A stretch of 64,000 bases of DNA from Glycomyces tenuis DSM 44171 (GCF_000427885.1 NZ_ATYW01000004.1:215939-279938); one strand, 5' to 3'. Counted from the first letter of the stretch, positions 37,680 to 46,279 are shown. Notes: a model not told the origin generated them from the sequence alone. Numbers and translations: made by a program.

Positions 37680-39161
37680 TCAACTCCAGGCGCTCTGGAC
37701 CGCCTGGTACTCCTCGTAGGTCAGCGGCAGGACGCTGCCGTGCCGCGGCCGTCCGGGCAGGCTGTAGCCCGAGACGGGCGTCCACTGCCCGCTCGAGAGA
37801 TCGGTGGTCTCGAAGGGGATGTAGCCGCGGCCGCCGTACTCGTCGATGAACATGTACCAGCGGTCCTCGGTGTTGGACTTGAAGATCAGCGGGCCCTCGC
37901 CGTGGCTGATCGCGCCCGAGCCGATGCACTCGGTCTGGAAGGACCAGTCCGTGTTCGTCAGGGACGTCGAGGTCTCCGAGAGGATGAACTTGCCGCACGA
38001 GGTGCCGCTGCGCTCGTCCTTGGTGTAGCGGTAGTACGTCCCCTCGTGCTCGGCGACGGTCGAGTCGATGGTGGAGTAGCCCTTGTCCACCCACACGCTC
38101 GCCTCGCTGAAGTCCCGGAAGTCGGTGGTGGTCGCGTACATCATCCGGTGATGGGTGTCGTCCGAGTGGTCCGAGGTGCTGTAGAGCTTCGAGGCCCAGT
38201 AGACGACGAAGGCGTTCCGCGTCGGGTCCCAGTAGGCCTCGGGCGCCCAGGTGTTGCCCGCCGACGACGGCGAGACCCGCTCCAGGCGGGCCGAGCTCCA
38301 GTTCACCAGGTCGGTCGACTCCCACACCACCAGTGACAGGCTCCCGTGGCGCTGCGCGCGGTCCCAGTCGCCGTTGCCGTGGATCTTCAGGTCCGTGGCG
38401 ATCATGTAGTACTTGCCGTCCTGCGGCGAGCGGACGATGAACGGGTCCCTCGCCCCCTGTTCGCCCACATCGGAGGTCATGACCGGCTGCCCGCCGTTGA
38501 GCGCGTCGTAGGCGAGGGGGTCGTTCCCGCGGCTGAGCGCGAAGTAGACCTGCTCGCCGTTCGCGCCGCCCTCGCCGTTCATGTAGGCGAAGAGGTAGCC
38601 GTACGGGTCCTCGGCGCTGCCGGAGCCGTCGTCGACCGGCACGAGCCGCCACTGCTGGTTGGCCGCGCCGGTGGGCGTGTACTGGGAGACGCGGGCCCCG
38701 GCCGAGGCCGACTGCTGCCACACGTCGAGGGCCTTGCCGGAGAAGCGGTTGACGAAGGTGGCGTAGCCGTCGGCGTTCTCGGTGACGCGCCACTGCTGGT
38801 TGGTGTTGTTCAGGTCGTTCCACTGGACGACCTCGGCGCCGTTCGCGGTGTCCCAGTCGTAGACGTCGAGCACGTGGCCCGAGTGCCCGGCCTGGATGCG
38901 GTAGTAGCCGCCGCCGGCGTCGATGAAGCGGAACTGCTGGTTGGCCGCGCCGGTGCGGTTCCATTGGATGAGTCCGGCGCCGGGCTCGGTGGAGGCGCCG
39001 TCGATGTCGAGCGCCAGACCGGAGCTGCGGGACTCCAGGACGTACCAGGTGCCGGTGTCGACGGCGGCGCCGGCGGGCGGGCTGATGAGGAAGACCGAGG
39101 CCAGTGCCAGCGCCAGCGCGGCGGCGAGGCGGTGCGGTCGTGGTCGGGTTCGCGGTCGCAT
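37680..39161 (-). CDS. Secreted family 43 glycoside hydrolase with N-terminal ricin-type lectin domain
   Basis: A 493-residue exported enzyme. Residues 1-33 are a Sec signal peptide (Arg-rich start, LAAALALALASVFLI, cleavage after PAGAA). Residues 34 to about 175 form a CBM13/ricin B lectin domain with QxW-type repeats (GAANQQFRFIDAGGGYYRI, NNTNQQWRV, GAANQQWRLVPV). From about 185 is a five-blade GH43 catalytic domain: GARDPFIVRSPQDGKYYMI (catalytic base Asp), NTWAPEAYWDP (pKa-modulating region) and HGEGPLIFKSNTEDRWYMFI (acid Glu). Members are arabinofuranosidases or xylosidases acting on plant arabinoxylan. GGAG precedes the ATG. It is a lone transcription unit. Confidence 0.9.
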   Translation of the reverse strand: MRPRTRPRPHRLAAALALALASVFLISPPAGAAVDTGTWYVLESRSSGLALDIDGASTEPGAGLIQWNRTGAANQQFRFIDAGGGYYRIQAGHSGHVLDVYDWDTANGAEVVQWNDLNNTNQQWRVTENADGYATFVNRFSGKALDVWQQSASAGARVSQYTPTGAANQQWRLVPVDDGSGSAEDPYGYLFAYMNGEGGANGEQVYFALSRGNDPLAYDALNGGQPVMTSDVGEQGARDPFIVRSPQDGKYYMIATDLKIHGNGDWDRAQRHGSLSLVVWESTDLVNWSSARLERVSPSSAGNTWAPEAYWDPTRNAFVVYWASKLYSTSDHSDDTHHRMMYATTTDFRDFSEASVWVDKGYSTIDSTVAEHEGTYYRYTKDERSGTSCGKFILSETSTSLTNTDWSFQTECIGSGAISHGEGPLIFKSNTEDRWYMFIDEYGGRGYIPFETTDLSSGQWTPVSGYSLPGRPRHGSVLPLTYEEYQAVQSAWS

Positions 39162-39263
39162 GTTCGCTCCCAGGCGTGCGTTCGGGTGGGGACAATGAGG
39201 TCGGTGCCCGGGCGGGCACCGGCGGCGCTCGCGCGGGCGTGCCGGGTGGTGCCCTCGATCGCC

Positions 39264-39291
39264 GTTATATCAATACACATAGAAATATCAA
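39264..39291 (-). promoter_or_regulatory. Promoter of the GH43 gene
   Basis: On the minus strand TTGATA (39291-39286) and TATAAC (39269-39264) are separated by 16 bp, a good vegetative promoter in a conspicuously A/T-rich patch. ATATCAAT occurs twice on the plus strand in this patch. The transcript would have a leader of about 95 nt. Confidence 0.6.
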
Positions 39292-39471
39292 TGCTTATGC
39301 TAAGGGTTCAGAGGTTTCCTGGCGGCTCCCGGGGTTCCAGTCCTGGGAGGACCTGAGGTGATCGCCTCGCTCGCGGTCCTGCGGAGCGGGACTGCGAACG
39401 GGTAGTGATGGCGATCATATTCATTGGTCGGCTTCTGTGCGCTGCTCGTGTCGTACCTGGTCGTTACTGTT

Positions 39472-40655
39472 GTGGTCGTGGGCAAGCAGGTGGTGGCCGT
39501 GAAGCTGCTGCCGTCGCCGGAGCAGGCGGCGGCGCTGGAGCGGACCCTGCGTGCGGCCAACGAGGCGGCGAGTTGGGTCTCGACTGTGGCCTTTGCGCGT
39601 GGCCTGCCACGGGAGTACGCGCTGCGCCAGCACACCTACAGCGAGTTGAAGGAGCGCGGGCTCGGCTCGCAGATCGCGCAACTGGTCATCAAGAAAACCT
39701 GCCACGCCTACGCGACCATCGCCGGTTTGATCAAGGCTGGTCGGCTGCAAGGCAAGCGGGCCGTGAAAGCGACGGCGAAACCGGTGGTATTCCGGCCCGA
39801 GGCGGCGCAGGCGTTCGACGACCGGTGCCTCTCCTGGCAGATGGACGCCCGCGCCGGGAGCGCGGAATTCGCTTCGCCGGTCACCCCGACCAGCTCAAGA
39901 CCCTGGAGCGGTACCGCAAGGGCGAGTCGGACCTGGTTTTCCGCGGCGGCAAGTGGTACCTGATCGCCACGGTCGAGGTCCCCGATGCCGAGATGAACAC
40001 GGACCCGGCCGACTTCCTCGGTGTCGACATGGGCATCGTCAACATCGCCACGGCATCCGACGGCGACAACTACGAAGGGGCCGGGCTGCGCCGCTACCGC
40101 CAGCGCATGGCGAAGGTCCGATCCGAGTTGCAGGTCAAGGCCACCAAGTCGGCCAAGAAGAAACTCAAGGCCCGCGCCCGCCGGGAGGCTCGCGCGGTCA
40201 AAGACGTCAACCATCGAATATCGAAGCAGCTCGTCGCACAGGCTGAACGCACCGGACGCGGCATCGGCATGGAAGACCTTGCCGGTATCCGTGACCGGGT
40301 ACGGCTCCCAGCCGCCCAGCGAGGCGAGCTCAACGCGTGGTCCTTCTATCAGCTCCAGGCGTTCATTCGTTACAAGGCGAGACGCGCCGGGGTGCCGGTC
40401 GTGGTCGTCGATGCGGCGAACACTTCGCGGCGGTGCCCGCGGTGCGGGCACACCGCCAAGGCCAACCGGCCGATCCGTGATGATTTCGCCTGTCGGCGGT
40501 GTGGGCTCGCTGGAGCCGCCGACCAGGTAGCCGCGGTCAACGTCAGAGACCGCGCACGTATGACCTGGGCTGTTGTCAACCAGCCTATTGTCGCCGACAC
40601 GCCGCGGCCAGCGGCGGACACGAGCGACAAACCCCGGATCTTCAGACCGGAGTAG
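39472..40655 (+). pseudogene. tnpB: tnpB-type RNA-guided nuclease gene (IS200/IS605-like), broken by internal deletion
   Basis: Two frames together make one TnpB. From GTG 39472 or 39478 to about 39855 the first frame reads QVVAVKLLPSPEQAAALERT through FRPEAAQAFDDRCLSWQMDA. From about 39858 the next frame reads ERGIRFAGHPDQLKTLERYR to the stop at 40655. In intact relatives about a dozen residues lie between these parts, so a deletion of some 35 nt that shifts the frame is the likely cause. The C-terminal part still has the RuvC-like acidic residues (FLGVDMGIVNIA, GIGMEDLAGI, GAADQVAAVNV) and the zinc ribbon (CPRCGH, CRRCG). No tnpA is present. The product is probably inactive. Confidence 0.85.
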
Positions 40656-40740
40656 TCGACTGTAAGCCTCCGACGAGGCCGTGCATAGTCTCCGGGCGTT
40701 CTGGGAGGGCGTCCAGAACGGCGCTCTTGTGCGCCGTCGG
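40656..40740 (+). ncRNA. Possible omega-RNA/right-end structure of the tnpB element
   Basis: Guide RNAs of TnpB arise from the 3' end of the gene and the element right end. Here CGTTCTGG (40697-40704) pairs with CCAGAACG (40713-40720), and ACGGCGC (40718-40724) pairs with GCGCCGT (40731-40737); the two stems overlap at 40718-40720 and so compete. The exact element ends are not visible to me. Confidence 0.4.
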
Positions 40741-40750
40741 GGCTCAGGAC

Positions 40751-40779
40751 TTGATATTGATGTCTCTCTATGTTAGAGT
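40751..40779 (+). promoter_or_regulatory. Promoter upstream of DoxX-like gene
   Basis: TTGATA at 40751-40756 and TAGAGT at 40774-40779 are separated by exactly 17 bp. This is the cleanest -35/-10 pair in the window. The leader to the DoxX-like ATG would be about 105 nt. Confidence 0.7.
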
Positions 40780-40792
40780 GGGAGCGCTTCTA
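40779..40792. promoter_or_regulatory. CebR/LacI-type operator-like site
   Basis: TGGGAGCGCTTCTA matches 12 of 14 positions of the TGGGAGCGCTCCCA operator of CebR-type LacI repressors of sugar genes. It starts on the last base of the -10 box, where such a repressor would block transcription. No LacI gene is in the window. Confidence 0.45.
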
Positions 40793-40891
40793 CGGCATGT
40801 TCCGACGACGGCCAACCCTAGGCGTCGGCACCACAGGGGGTGCCCGCCGCCGTGATCCCCGCTGTCGTCCCGCACCCCGAGGGGATTTCAT

Positions 40892-41437
40892 ATGGCTTCA
40901 ACCGCTTCAACATCAACTCCCACCGCCGCGCTGCGCGAGCCGGACGCTCCCGCGCCCGCCCTCCCCCCGCGCTCGCTCGCGGTCGTCAGGATCGTCCTCG
41001 GCTGGGTCTTCCTGTGGTCCTTCCTGGACAAGACCTTCGGCCTCGGATACTCCACACCCGACGGGCAGGCCTGGATCGACGGCGCCAGCCCCACGGCCGG
41101 CTTCCTCGCCAGCCGCGACGGCTCCTTCGGCGAGCTGTTCCGCAACATGTCCGATCAGGCCTGGTCCGAGTGGCTCTTCATGGGCGGCATGGCCGGGCTC
41201 GGCATCGCCCTCACGCTCGGCATCGGCCTGCGCCTGGCCGCCATCGGCGGCACGGTGCTCATGGCGAGCATGTGGATGTCGATGCTGCCGCTCAAGGACA
41301 ATCCGATCGTCGACGTCCACGTCTTCTACATGGTCGCGATGATCGCGCTGGCGATCACGAGCGCCGGGGACCGGTGGGGCCTCGGACGCTGGTGGAAGGA
41401 CCTCGGGCTGGTCCGCCGCCTCCCGATCCTGCGCTGA
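40892..41437 (+). CDS. DoxX-like membrane protein
   Basis: A 181-residue protein with four hydrophobic segments: VVRIVLGWVFLWSFLDKTFG, FMGGMAGLGIALTLGIGLRL, IGGTVLMASMWMSMLPL and VFYMVAMIALAITSAGDRWG. The first segment with W-F-L-W-S-F-x-D-K-x-F-G is typical of the DoxX family; some members associate with sulfur or redox metabolism, but the function is unsettled. The first 30 residues are Thr/Ser/Ala/Pro-rich. GAGGGG precedes the ATG. It has no operon partner. Confidence 0.8.
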   Translation: MASTASTSTPTAALREPDAPAPALPPRSLAVVRIVLGWVFLWSFLDKTFGLGYSTPDGQAWIDGASPTAGFLASRDGSFGELFRNMSDQAWSEWLFMGGMAGLGIALTLGIGLRLAAIGGTVLMASMWMSMLPLKDNPIVDVHVFYMVAMIALAITSAGDRWGLGRWWKDLGLVRRLPILR

Positions 41438-41449
41438 CGCGACGCGAGA

Positions 41450-41481
41450 CGACGCCCCGCGCCTCCCGGCGCGGGGCGTCG
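41450..41481. terminator. 14-bp hairpin between convergent genes
   Basis: Arm 41450-41463 pairs perfectly with 41468-41481 around a TCCC loop. It lies between the DoxX-like stop and the end of the opposing carboxylesterase gene. There is no T-tract. Confidence 0.75.
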
Positions 41482-41494
41482 CCGTGTCAGGCGG

Positions 41495-43063
41495 TCACCA
41501 CCACAGGCGCGGGATCCAGAACCCGCAGTGGTGCCCTTCGGCGATGCTGATCGATTCGATCGCCTCGGTGGAGAACGACATCGCGTTCCCTCGGTGGTAC
41601 TGCTCCCACCCGCCGCCCGGGTCGCCGGTGCGGGCGAACTCGCCCCAGTGGTCGGTCAGCGTGTCGGCCAGTTCCAGCCGCTCGCCGGTCAGCGGGTTCG
41701 GAGCGAAGCGGTTGCCGAAGAAGTACCTGTCGTCGGCGCCGTGCCTGGCCCCCAGCGGGAAGTCTCCCGCGACCTCGCCGGTCGGCTCGGCGAACTCGTA
41801 GGAGTACACGGGGGCGTGCCACGAGGCCGCCTCCAGCGCCGGCACCTGCGAGCAGGTGCCCGCCAGGCCGCCGTAGTCGGTCAGCAGCGTCGCCAGCGCC
41901 AGGCTCGGCGTCTCGTGATCGCCCAGCGGGTACAGGTTCAGGATGGTCCGCGCGTCCCTGCGCCCGAACAGGTCCTCGACGATGCCGGGGTACTGCTCGG
42001 CGGTCACCGGCGTGCCCGGCCACTCGTAGGTCTTGGCGACGGCGATGCGCGCCTCGTCCTTGGTGGAGCCGTGGATGAGCGGTATGTCGGCGGCCTCGCC
42101 GCGGCTCAGCGCCACGATCGGCTGCCTCGGCAGCGCCTCGGTGCCGGCCACCGGGAACCACGGGTAGTCCGAGCGGTGCCGCGTGACGTGGGCGATCTCG
42201 TCGGCGCGCCACAGCACCAGCTCGGCCGGGTCGGTCTCGGCCAGGCACGCCATGGCGTCCTCGGCGTCGCCGCAGCCGACCGCCTCGGCCAGGTCCTCGC
42301 CCCTCGCCCCGGCCTCGTCCTCGGTCAGCACCTGGTTGGCGCAGCTGGCGCTCTGCACGATCGCCTTGTCGAACAGGCCCTCCGCTCCCGGGGCGGCGAG
42401 CTGGGCGCACACGGCGTAGCCGCCGCCGGACTGGCCCCACAGCGTGACGTTGCCGGGGTCGCCGCCGAAGGCCGCGATGTTCTCCTCGACCCAGCGCAGC
42501 GCCTCCTGCTGGTCGGCGAGCGCGAAGTTCCCCGCGTAGGGGTCGTCCATGTCGGGGTGCGACAGGAAGCCGTACGCGCCGAGCCGGTAGTTGGGCGTCA
42601 CGACGATGACGTCGGAGCGCTCGACGATGCGGGCCGGGTCGTACAGCACTCCCTGGCCGCTGTTGAGGCCGCCGCCGTGCAGGAACACCATGACCGGCAG
42701 CGGCCCGTCGGCGTCGAGCGGCGCGTCCACGTTGAGGTACAGGCAGTCCTCGCTGCCGCCGACGGGCTCGCCTTCCTCCCAGCCTTCCTGGAGGCACGGC
42801 GATCCCGGCCGGGTCGCGTCGCGCACCCCGGTCCACGGCTCGACCGCTTCGGTGGCGCGCCAGCGCAGATCGCCGACCGGCGGGGCCGCGTAGGGGATCC
42901 CGAGGAAGGTGCGGTGGCCCTCCTCGACGGTGCCCTGGAGCAGTCCGCTCGGGGTCTCGACGAGCGACGGGTCGTCCGCGTAGGAGGGGGCACCGGCTAC
43001 CGTGATCGTTGCGATTGCGGCCGCGAGGACCGCCAGGACTTTGAACGGTGTTGATCTCTTCAT
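41495..43063 (-). CDS. Secreted type-B carboxylesterase
   Basis: A 522-residue exported esterase. The signal peptide is KRSTPFKVLAVLAAAIATIT with cleavage near SYA-DD. The type-B core has FLGIPYAAPPVGDLRWR, EDCLYLNVDAP, VMVFLHGGGLNSG (oxyanion hole), the nucleophile motif VTLWGQSGGGYAVCAQL (G-x-S-x-G), an acidic residue around STKDEARIAV and a catalytic His region near ARHGADDRYFFG. Relatives hydrolyse esters such as p-nitrobenzyl or plant-wall esters. The start is uncertain: at ATG 43063 a GGAGGG lies only 1-2 nt upstream, while GTG 43072 has no ribosome site. Confidence 0.88.
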   Translation of the reverse strand: MKRSTPFKVLAVLAAAIATITVAGAPSYADDPSLVETPSGLLQGTVEEGHRTFLGIPYAAPPVGDLRWRATEAVEPWTGVRDATRPGSPCLQEGWEEGEPVGGSEDCLYLNVDAPLDADGPLPVMVFLHGGGLNSGQGVLYDPARIVERSDVIVVTPNYRLGAYGFLSHPDMDDPYAGNFALADQQEALRWVEENIAAFGGDPGNVTLWGQSGGGYAVCAQLAAPGAEGLFDKAIVQSASCANQVLTEDEAGARGEDLAEAVGCGDAEDAMACLAETDPAELVLWRADEIAHVTRHRSDYPWFPVAGTEALPRQPIVALSRGEAADIPLIHGSTKDEARIAVAKTYEWPGTPVTAEQYPGIVEDLFGRRDARTILNLYPLGDHETPSLALATLLTDYGGLAGTCSQVPALEAASWHAPVYSYEFAEPTGEVAGDFPLGARHGADDRYFFGNRFAPNPLTGERLELADTLTDHWGEFARTGDPGGGWEQYHRGNAMSFSTEAIESISIAEGHHCGFWIPRLWW

Positions 43064-43158
43064 GCCCTCCACGGTTGCGGCCGAAGGCCGCTCGCGGCGT
43101 CAGCGGGCGCGCGTATCCGCGCTACGCCGCTGTGCGTAGGCGCCGCTCCGCCGCGGCC

Positions 43159-43761
43159 TCAGATCCAGCCCTCCTCCCAGGCGCGGTGCGCGGCCGCGTG
43201 CCTGGAGGAGACGCCGAGCTTGGTCATCGCCGACGACAGGTAGTTGCGGACGGTGCCCGGCGCCAGGTGCACCCGCGCGGCGATCTCGCCGACCGAGGCG
43301 CCGGTCCTGGTCTCCCGCAGCACCTCCAGCTCCCGCTCGGAGAGCGGGCAGTCGTCCTCGCTCAGCGCCGACGCGGCGATGTCGGGGTCCACATAGCGCT
43401 TCCCGGCGGCGATGTCGCGGATGATCTCGGCCAGGCGCGAGGCGGGCGTCGTCTTCGGCACGAATCCGCTGACGCCCGCGGCCAGGGCGCGGCGCAGCAC
43501 CCCCGGCCGGGCGTGCCTGGTGACCAGGACGATCCGGGTGGGGAGCGCGGCGCGGATCTCCTCGGCGGCGCGGAGCCCGTCGGCCGGCGGCATCTCCAGG
43601 TCCAGCACCGCGATGTCGGGCCGGTGCTGTTCGGCCAGGCGCACCGCGTCGGTCGAGGTGGAGGCCTCGGCGACGACGTCGAGGTCCGCCTCGAGGGCCA
43701 GGAGCGAGGCCAGGGCGCCCCTGAGCAGGTCCTCGTCGTCGGCCAGCAGGATCCGTATCAC
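43159..43761 (-). CDS. Response regulator, DesR/NarL type
   Basis: A 200-residue regulator. The receiver begins IRILLADDEDLLRGALASLL; the phospho-acceptor Asp is in IAVLDLEMPPADGL, and GFVPKTTPASRLAEI holds the conserved Lys. The C-terminal LuxR helix-turn-helix is LSERELEVLRETRTGASVGE with LAPGTVRNYLSSAMTKLG. The GTG start overlaps the kinase stop by 4 nt and has GGAGG 5 nt upstream. Members of this group usually control a divergent membrane-protein or ABC-transporter operon, which fits the two genes at 45175-46193. Confidence 0.92.
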   Translation of the reverse strand: MIRILLADDEDLLRGALASLLALEADLDVVAEASTSTDAVRLAEQHRPDIAVLDLEMPPADGLRAAEEIRAALPTRIVLVTRHARPGVLRRALAAGVSGFVPKTTPASRLAEIIRDIAAGKRYVDPDIAASALSEDDCPLSERELEVLRETRTGASVGEIAARVHLAPGTVRNYLSSAMTKLGVSSRHAAAHRAWEEGWI

Positions 43762-44996
43762 CTTGCCTCCATTGCATCGTCCGCTGTGTTGCCGGGAGTC
43801 CTGCCGAGCGGGAGCGAAGCGGTGACGGCGAAGCGGCCGCCCTCGTGCTCCCACGTCAGCTCGCCGCCCGCGGCCGCCAGGCGTTCGGCCAGGGCCCGCA
43901 GGCCGGTGCCCGAGCCGTCGCCGTCCGCCTCGCCCGCGCCGTCGTTCGCGATCCGCAGCCGGGCGGCGCCGTCCTCGATCCGGTAGTCGACCTCGGCGTG
44001 CGCGGCGCGGCTGTGCCGCAGCACGTTCGTGGTGGCCTCCCGCATGACCAGGCCCAGCAGGTGCCGGGCGGTGGGCGGGAGCCGGTCGATGCCCGCTGCG
44101 GCCGCGGGCTCGAGGTGCATCTCGGCGTCGATGTCGGCGGCGGCCAGGACCTTGGTGGCGTTGGCGAACTCGTCGTCGAGGGCGGTGCGCCGGTAGCCGC
44201 GCACGACCGCCCTGGTGTCCTCGAGCGCGTCGACGGCCAGTCGCTGGACCTCCTTCATCTCGGCGGCGGCACGGTCGGCGTCGGCCTCCGCCAAGCGGGC
44301 CGCCAGCTCGCTCTTGAGCGCGATGACCTGGAGGTGGTGGCCCTGGATGTCGTGCAGATCGGCCGCGAAGCGCAGCCGCTCGTTCTTGACGGCGAGCTCG
44401 GCGGCCAGCTGCTGCGTCTCGTTCAGCCGCCTGGCGATGTCCCAGGCCCACAGCGGGCCGAGCACCATGACGGCGATGAACAGGAGCAGCCCCAGGGGCA
44501 TCAGCGCCGCGTGGACCACTCCGTCGTCGCCGGAGCCCACGCTGATGATCCAGCCGGGGAGCGGGGCGACGACGGCCGCCGCGGCGAGCAGGACCAGCCG
44601 CGGCCGGGGGCGCAGGAACGTCGCGGTGATGGCCACGGTCGTCGCGGGCACGACCGCCCAGATGCCGTAGTCGCGCAGGGCCAGCGAGACCACGCCGATG
44701 ACCGCCGATCCGGCGTTCGCGGTGACCAGCCACCACATGGTCGAGCGGTCGAGCGGCGGCCTCGGCCTGAGCGCCATGCGCCGGTTGAGCAGGACCACGC
44801 TCGCCCAGGTGGCCGCGGCGAGGGCCGCCACGCGGACGGCCCGGAGCCAGACCGGCACGCTCTCGTCCATGACCCAGCCCGCGCCGAAGAACACCAGGAA
44901 GAACGCGGTGGTGCCGGGGACCATCCACCACGTGTAGCGGCGGAGGCCCGTCAGCTCCGTCGCCCGGTCGCTCGCGGTGTCCTGCACGCGAGTCAT
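43758..44996 (-). CDS. Sensor histidine kinase, DesK type
   Basis: A 412-residue membrane kinase with five or six hydrophobic segments in residues about 20-185 (VPGTTAFFLVFFGAGWVM, AVVPATTVAITATFL, ALMPLGLLLFIAVMVLGPLW). The HisKA_3 helix RLRFAADLHDIQGHHLQVIA holds the phospho-acceptor His in L-H-D-I-Q-G-H-H. The ATPase part is shown by VMREATTNVLRHSRA (N box) and LRIANDGAGEADGDGSGTGL (G box). It overlaps the regulator gene by 4 nt. The signal is probably membrane-related, as for DesK; this is inferred from the family. Confidence 0.92.
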   Translation of the reverse strand: MTRVQDTASDRATELTGLRRYTWWMVPGTTAFFLVFFGAGWVMDESVPVWLRAVRVAALAAATWASVVLLNRRMALRPRPPLDRSTMWWLVTANAGSAVIGVVSLALRDYGIWAVVPATTVAITATFLRPRPRLVLLAAAAVVAPLPGWIISVGSGDDGVVHAALMPLGLLLFIAVMVLGPLWAWDIARRLNETQQLAAELAVKNERLRFAADLHDIQGHHLQVIALKSELAARLAEADADRAAAEMKEVQRLAVDALEDTRAVVRGYRRTALDDEFANATKVLAAADIDAEMHLEPAAAAGIDRLPPTARHLLGLVMREATTNVLRHSRAAHAEVDYRIEDGAARLRIANDGAGEADGDGSGTGLRALAERLAAAGGELTWEHEGGRFAVTASLPLGRTPGNTADDAMEAR

Positions 44997-45042
44997 TGTC
45001 GCAGCTCACCGCCGGAGGCGACAGGCCGATCCCGACGCGGGC

Positions 45043-45056
45043 ATGACAGATGTCAT
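45043..45056. promoter_or_regulatory. Perfect 14-bp operator-like palindrome
   Basis: ATGACA-GA-TGTCAT (45043-45048 and 45051-45056) is a perfect inverted repeat between the kinase gene and the divergent membrane-protein genes, 46 bp from the kinase start. It has the size and symmetry of a NarL/DesR-type response-regulator site and is the likely target of the adjacent regulator. Confidence 0.6.
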
Positions 45057-45174
45057 CCGGCGCCGTGACCGGCCCACGCCGAGTCGTCGGCTTTCGGCAC
45101 TACTGGCGGCGCCGCGCGGCTGCGACCGTGGATGCAACGGGCGGATACCCCGCCCCCGTACGAAGGAGTTTCCC

Positions 45175-45618
45175 ATGCAGACCACTGAGCGCCGCCCGGC
45201 GCACCACACGCACCACCATGGAGCCCAAGGCAAACGGCGCTTCCTGATACACTACGTCGAGATGGTCGTCGCGATGCTCGCCGGGATGTTCGTCCTCGGC
45301 GGCCTCGTCCGCGGCGTCGTGGCCCTGGCCGGCGTCGAGTACGGCATGGCCACCCACCCCGAGCTGACCATCCTGGAGATGGCCCTGGACATGTCGATCG
45401 GCATGGTCGTCTGGATGCGCGTCCGCGGCCACGGCTGGGCCGGCACGCTGGAGATGGCCGCGGTGATGATCGCCCCGGCGCTCGTCCTCGTCCCGTTCGT
45501 GCGGCTCGGCGCCCTCGGCGCGGACACCGCGATGCTCCTGGAGCACCTCGCGATGTTCCCGCTCATGTTCCTGGCCATGCTGCGCCGCCGCGGCGAGTAC
45601 GGCGGGCGGCCGTCATGA
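45175..45618 (+). CDS. Small His-rich-headed membrane protein
   Basis: A 147-residue membrane protein. The N terminus is His-rich (RRPAHHTHHHGAQGKRR), which could bind metal. Four hydrophobic segments follow: HYVEMVVAMLAGMFVLGGLV, LTILEMALDMSIGMVVW, MAAVMIAPALVLVPFV and LLEHLAMFPLMFLAML. Similar actinomycete proteins are often mislabelled as flagellar FliP; there is no real flagellar link here. AAGGAG lies 7 nt before the ATG. It overlaps the next gene by 4 nt and is divergent from the DesK/DesR-like pair. Confidence 0.75.
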   Translation: MQTTERRPAHHTHHHGAQGKRRFLIHYVEMVVAMLAGMFVLGGLVRGVVALAGVEYGMATHPELTILEMALDMSIGMVVWMRVRGHGWAGTLEMAAVMIAPALVLVPFVRLGALGADTAMLLEHLAMFPLMFLAMLRRRGEYGGRPS

Positions 45619-46193
45619 GCACCACTGCGACGCAAAGCGAACGCGCCGGCCGGGGCCGCTGGCTCCTGCGGCGCTGGCCCACCGCGATCGCCCTCGCGTT
45701 CGGCGCGCTGATCTTCGGCTCCGGCGCGATCGACGCCGAGATGGTGACGGCCTTCGGCGAGCTCATCCCGCTCCTGGCCCTCGAGTACCTGCTCATCGCG
45801 AAGTTCGGCCTGCGCCGGTGGTCGTGGCCGGTGGTCGTGGCGCTCTCGGCCGTCATGACCGCGATCCAGTTCATCGGCCTGGTCCGGCCCTCGCTGGTCT
45901 TCGGCGCCCTCGCCGCGGTCGTGCTGGTCTGGGGCGCGGTCGACGGGCGGCTGTTCAAGGACGGCATGGTCCGCCTCCAGGCCGTCGGCATGGTCGCGTT
46001 CGGCGCGCTCACGCTGCTCGCCCTGGCGCTCGACTCGGAGGCGGCCCGGTACGTCGTCGCCGCGGCGTGGCTGGCCCATGGTGTCTGGGACTTCGTCCAC
46101 CACCGGCTCGACAAGGTCGTCTCGCGCTCCTACGCCGAGGCGTGCGCCGTCATCGACGTCATCGTCGCGGCCGGGCTCGTGTTCCTGGCGTAG
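45615..46193 (+). CDS. Membrane protein of unknown function
   Basis: A 192-residue protein with about six hydrophobic segments, beginning WPTAIALAFGALIFGSG and LIPLLALEYLLIAKFGL, then VVVALSAVMTAIQFIGLV, LVFGALAAVVLVWGAV, AVGMVAFGALTLLALAL and VIDVIVAAGLVFLA. I know no function. A conserved-looking loop AHGVWDFVHHRLDKVVSRSY lies before the last segment and may face the cytoplasm. It starts on the ATGA that ends the previous gene, so both make one transcript. Confidence 0.75.
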   Translation: MSTTATQSERAGRGRWLLRRWPTAIALAFGALIFGSGAIDAEMVTAFGELIPLLALEYLLIAKFGLRRWSWPVVVALSAVMTAIQFIGLVRPSLVFGALAAVVLVWGAVDGRLFKDGMVRLQAVGMVAFGALTLLALALDSEAARYVVAAAWLAHGVWDFVHHRLDKVVSRSYAEACAVIDVIVAAGLVFLA

Positions 46194-46231
46194 CCGTGCG
46201 ACCCGCCGCCGTTCCGCCCGCGGGTCGGCGA

Positions 46232-46262
46232 CCCGGACGGCTCCGCAGCGGAGCCGTCCGGG
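46232..46262. terminator. 14-bp hairpin between convergent genes
   Basis: Arm 46232-46245 pairs perfectly with 46249-46262 around a three-base loop. It separates the membrane-protein operon from the opposing RhuM-like gene and should terminate both. Confidence 0.75.
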
Positions 46263-46279
46263 CCGCGCCCGGGGAGCCG

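Noticed and set aside
45175-45618. Flagellar FliP assignment
   Set aside because: No FliP signature and no flagellar genes nearby; only hydrophobicity is similar.
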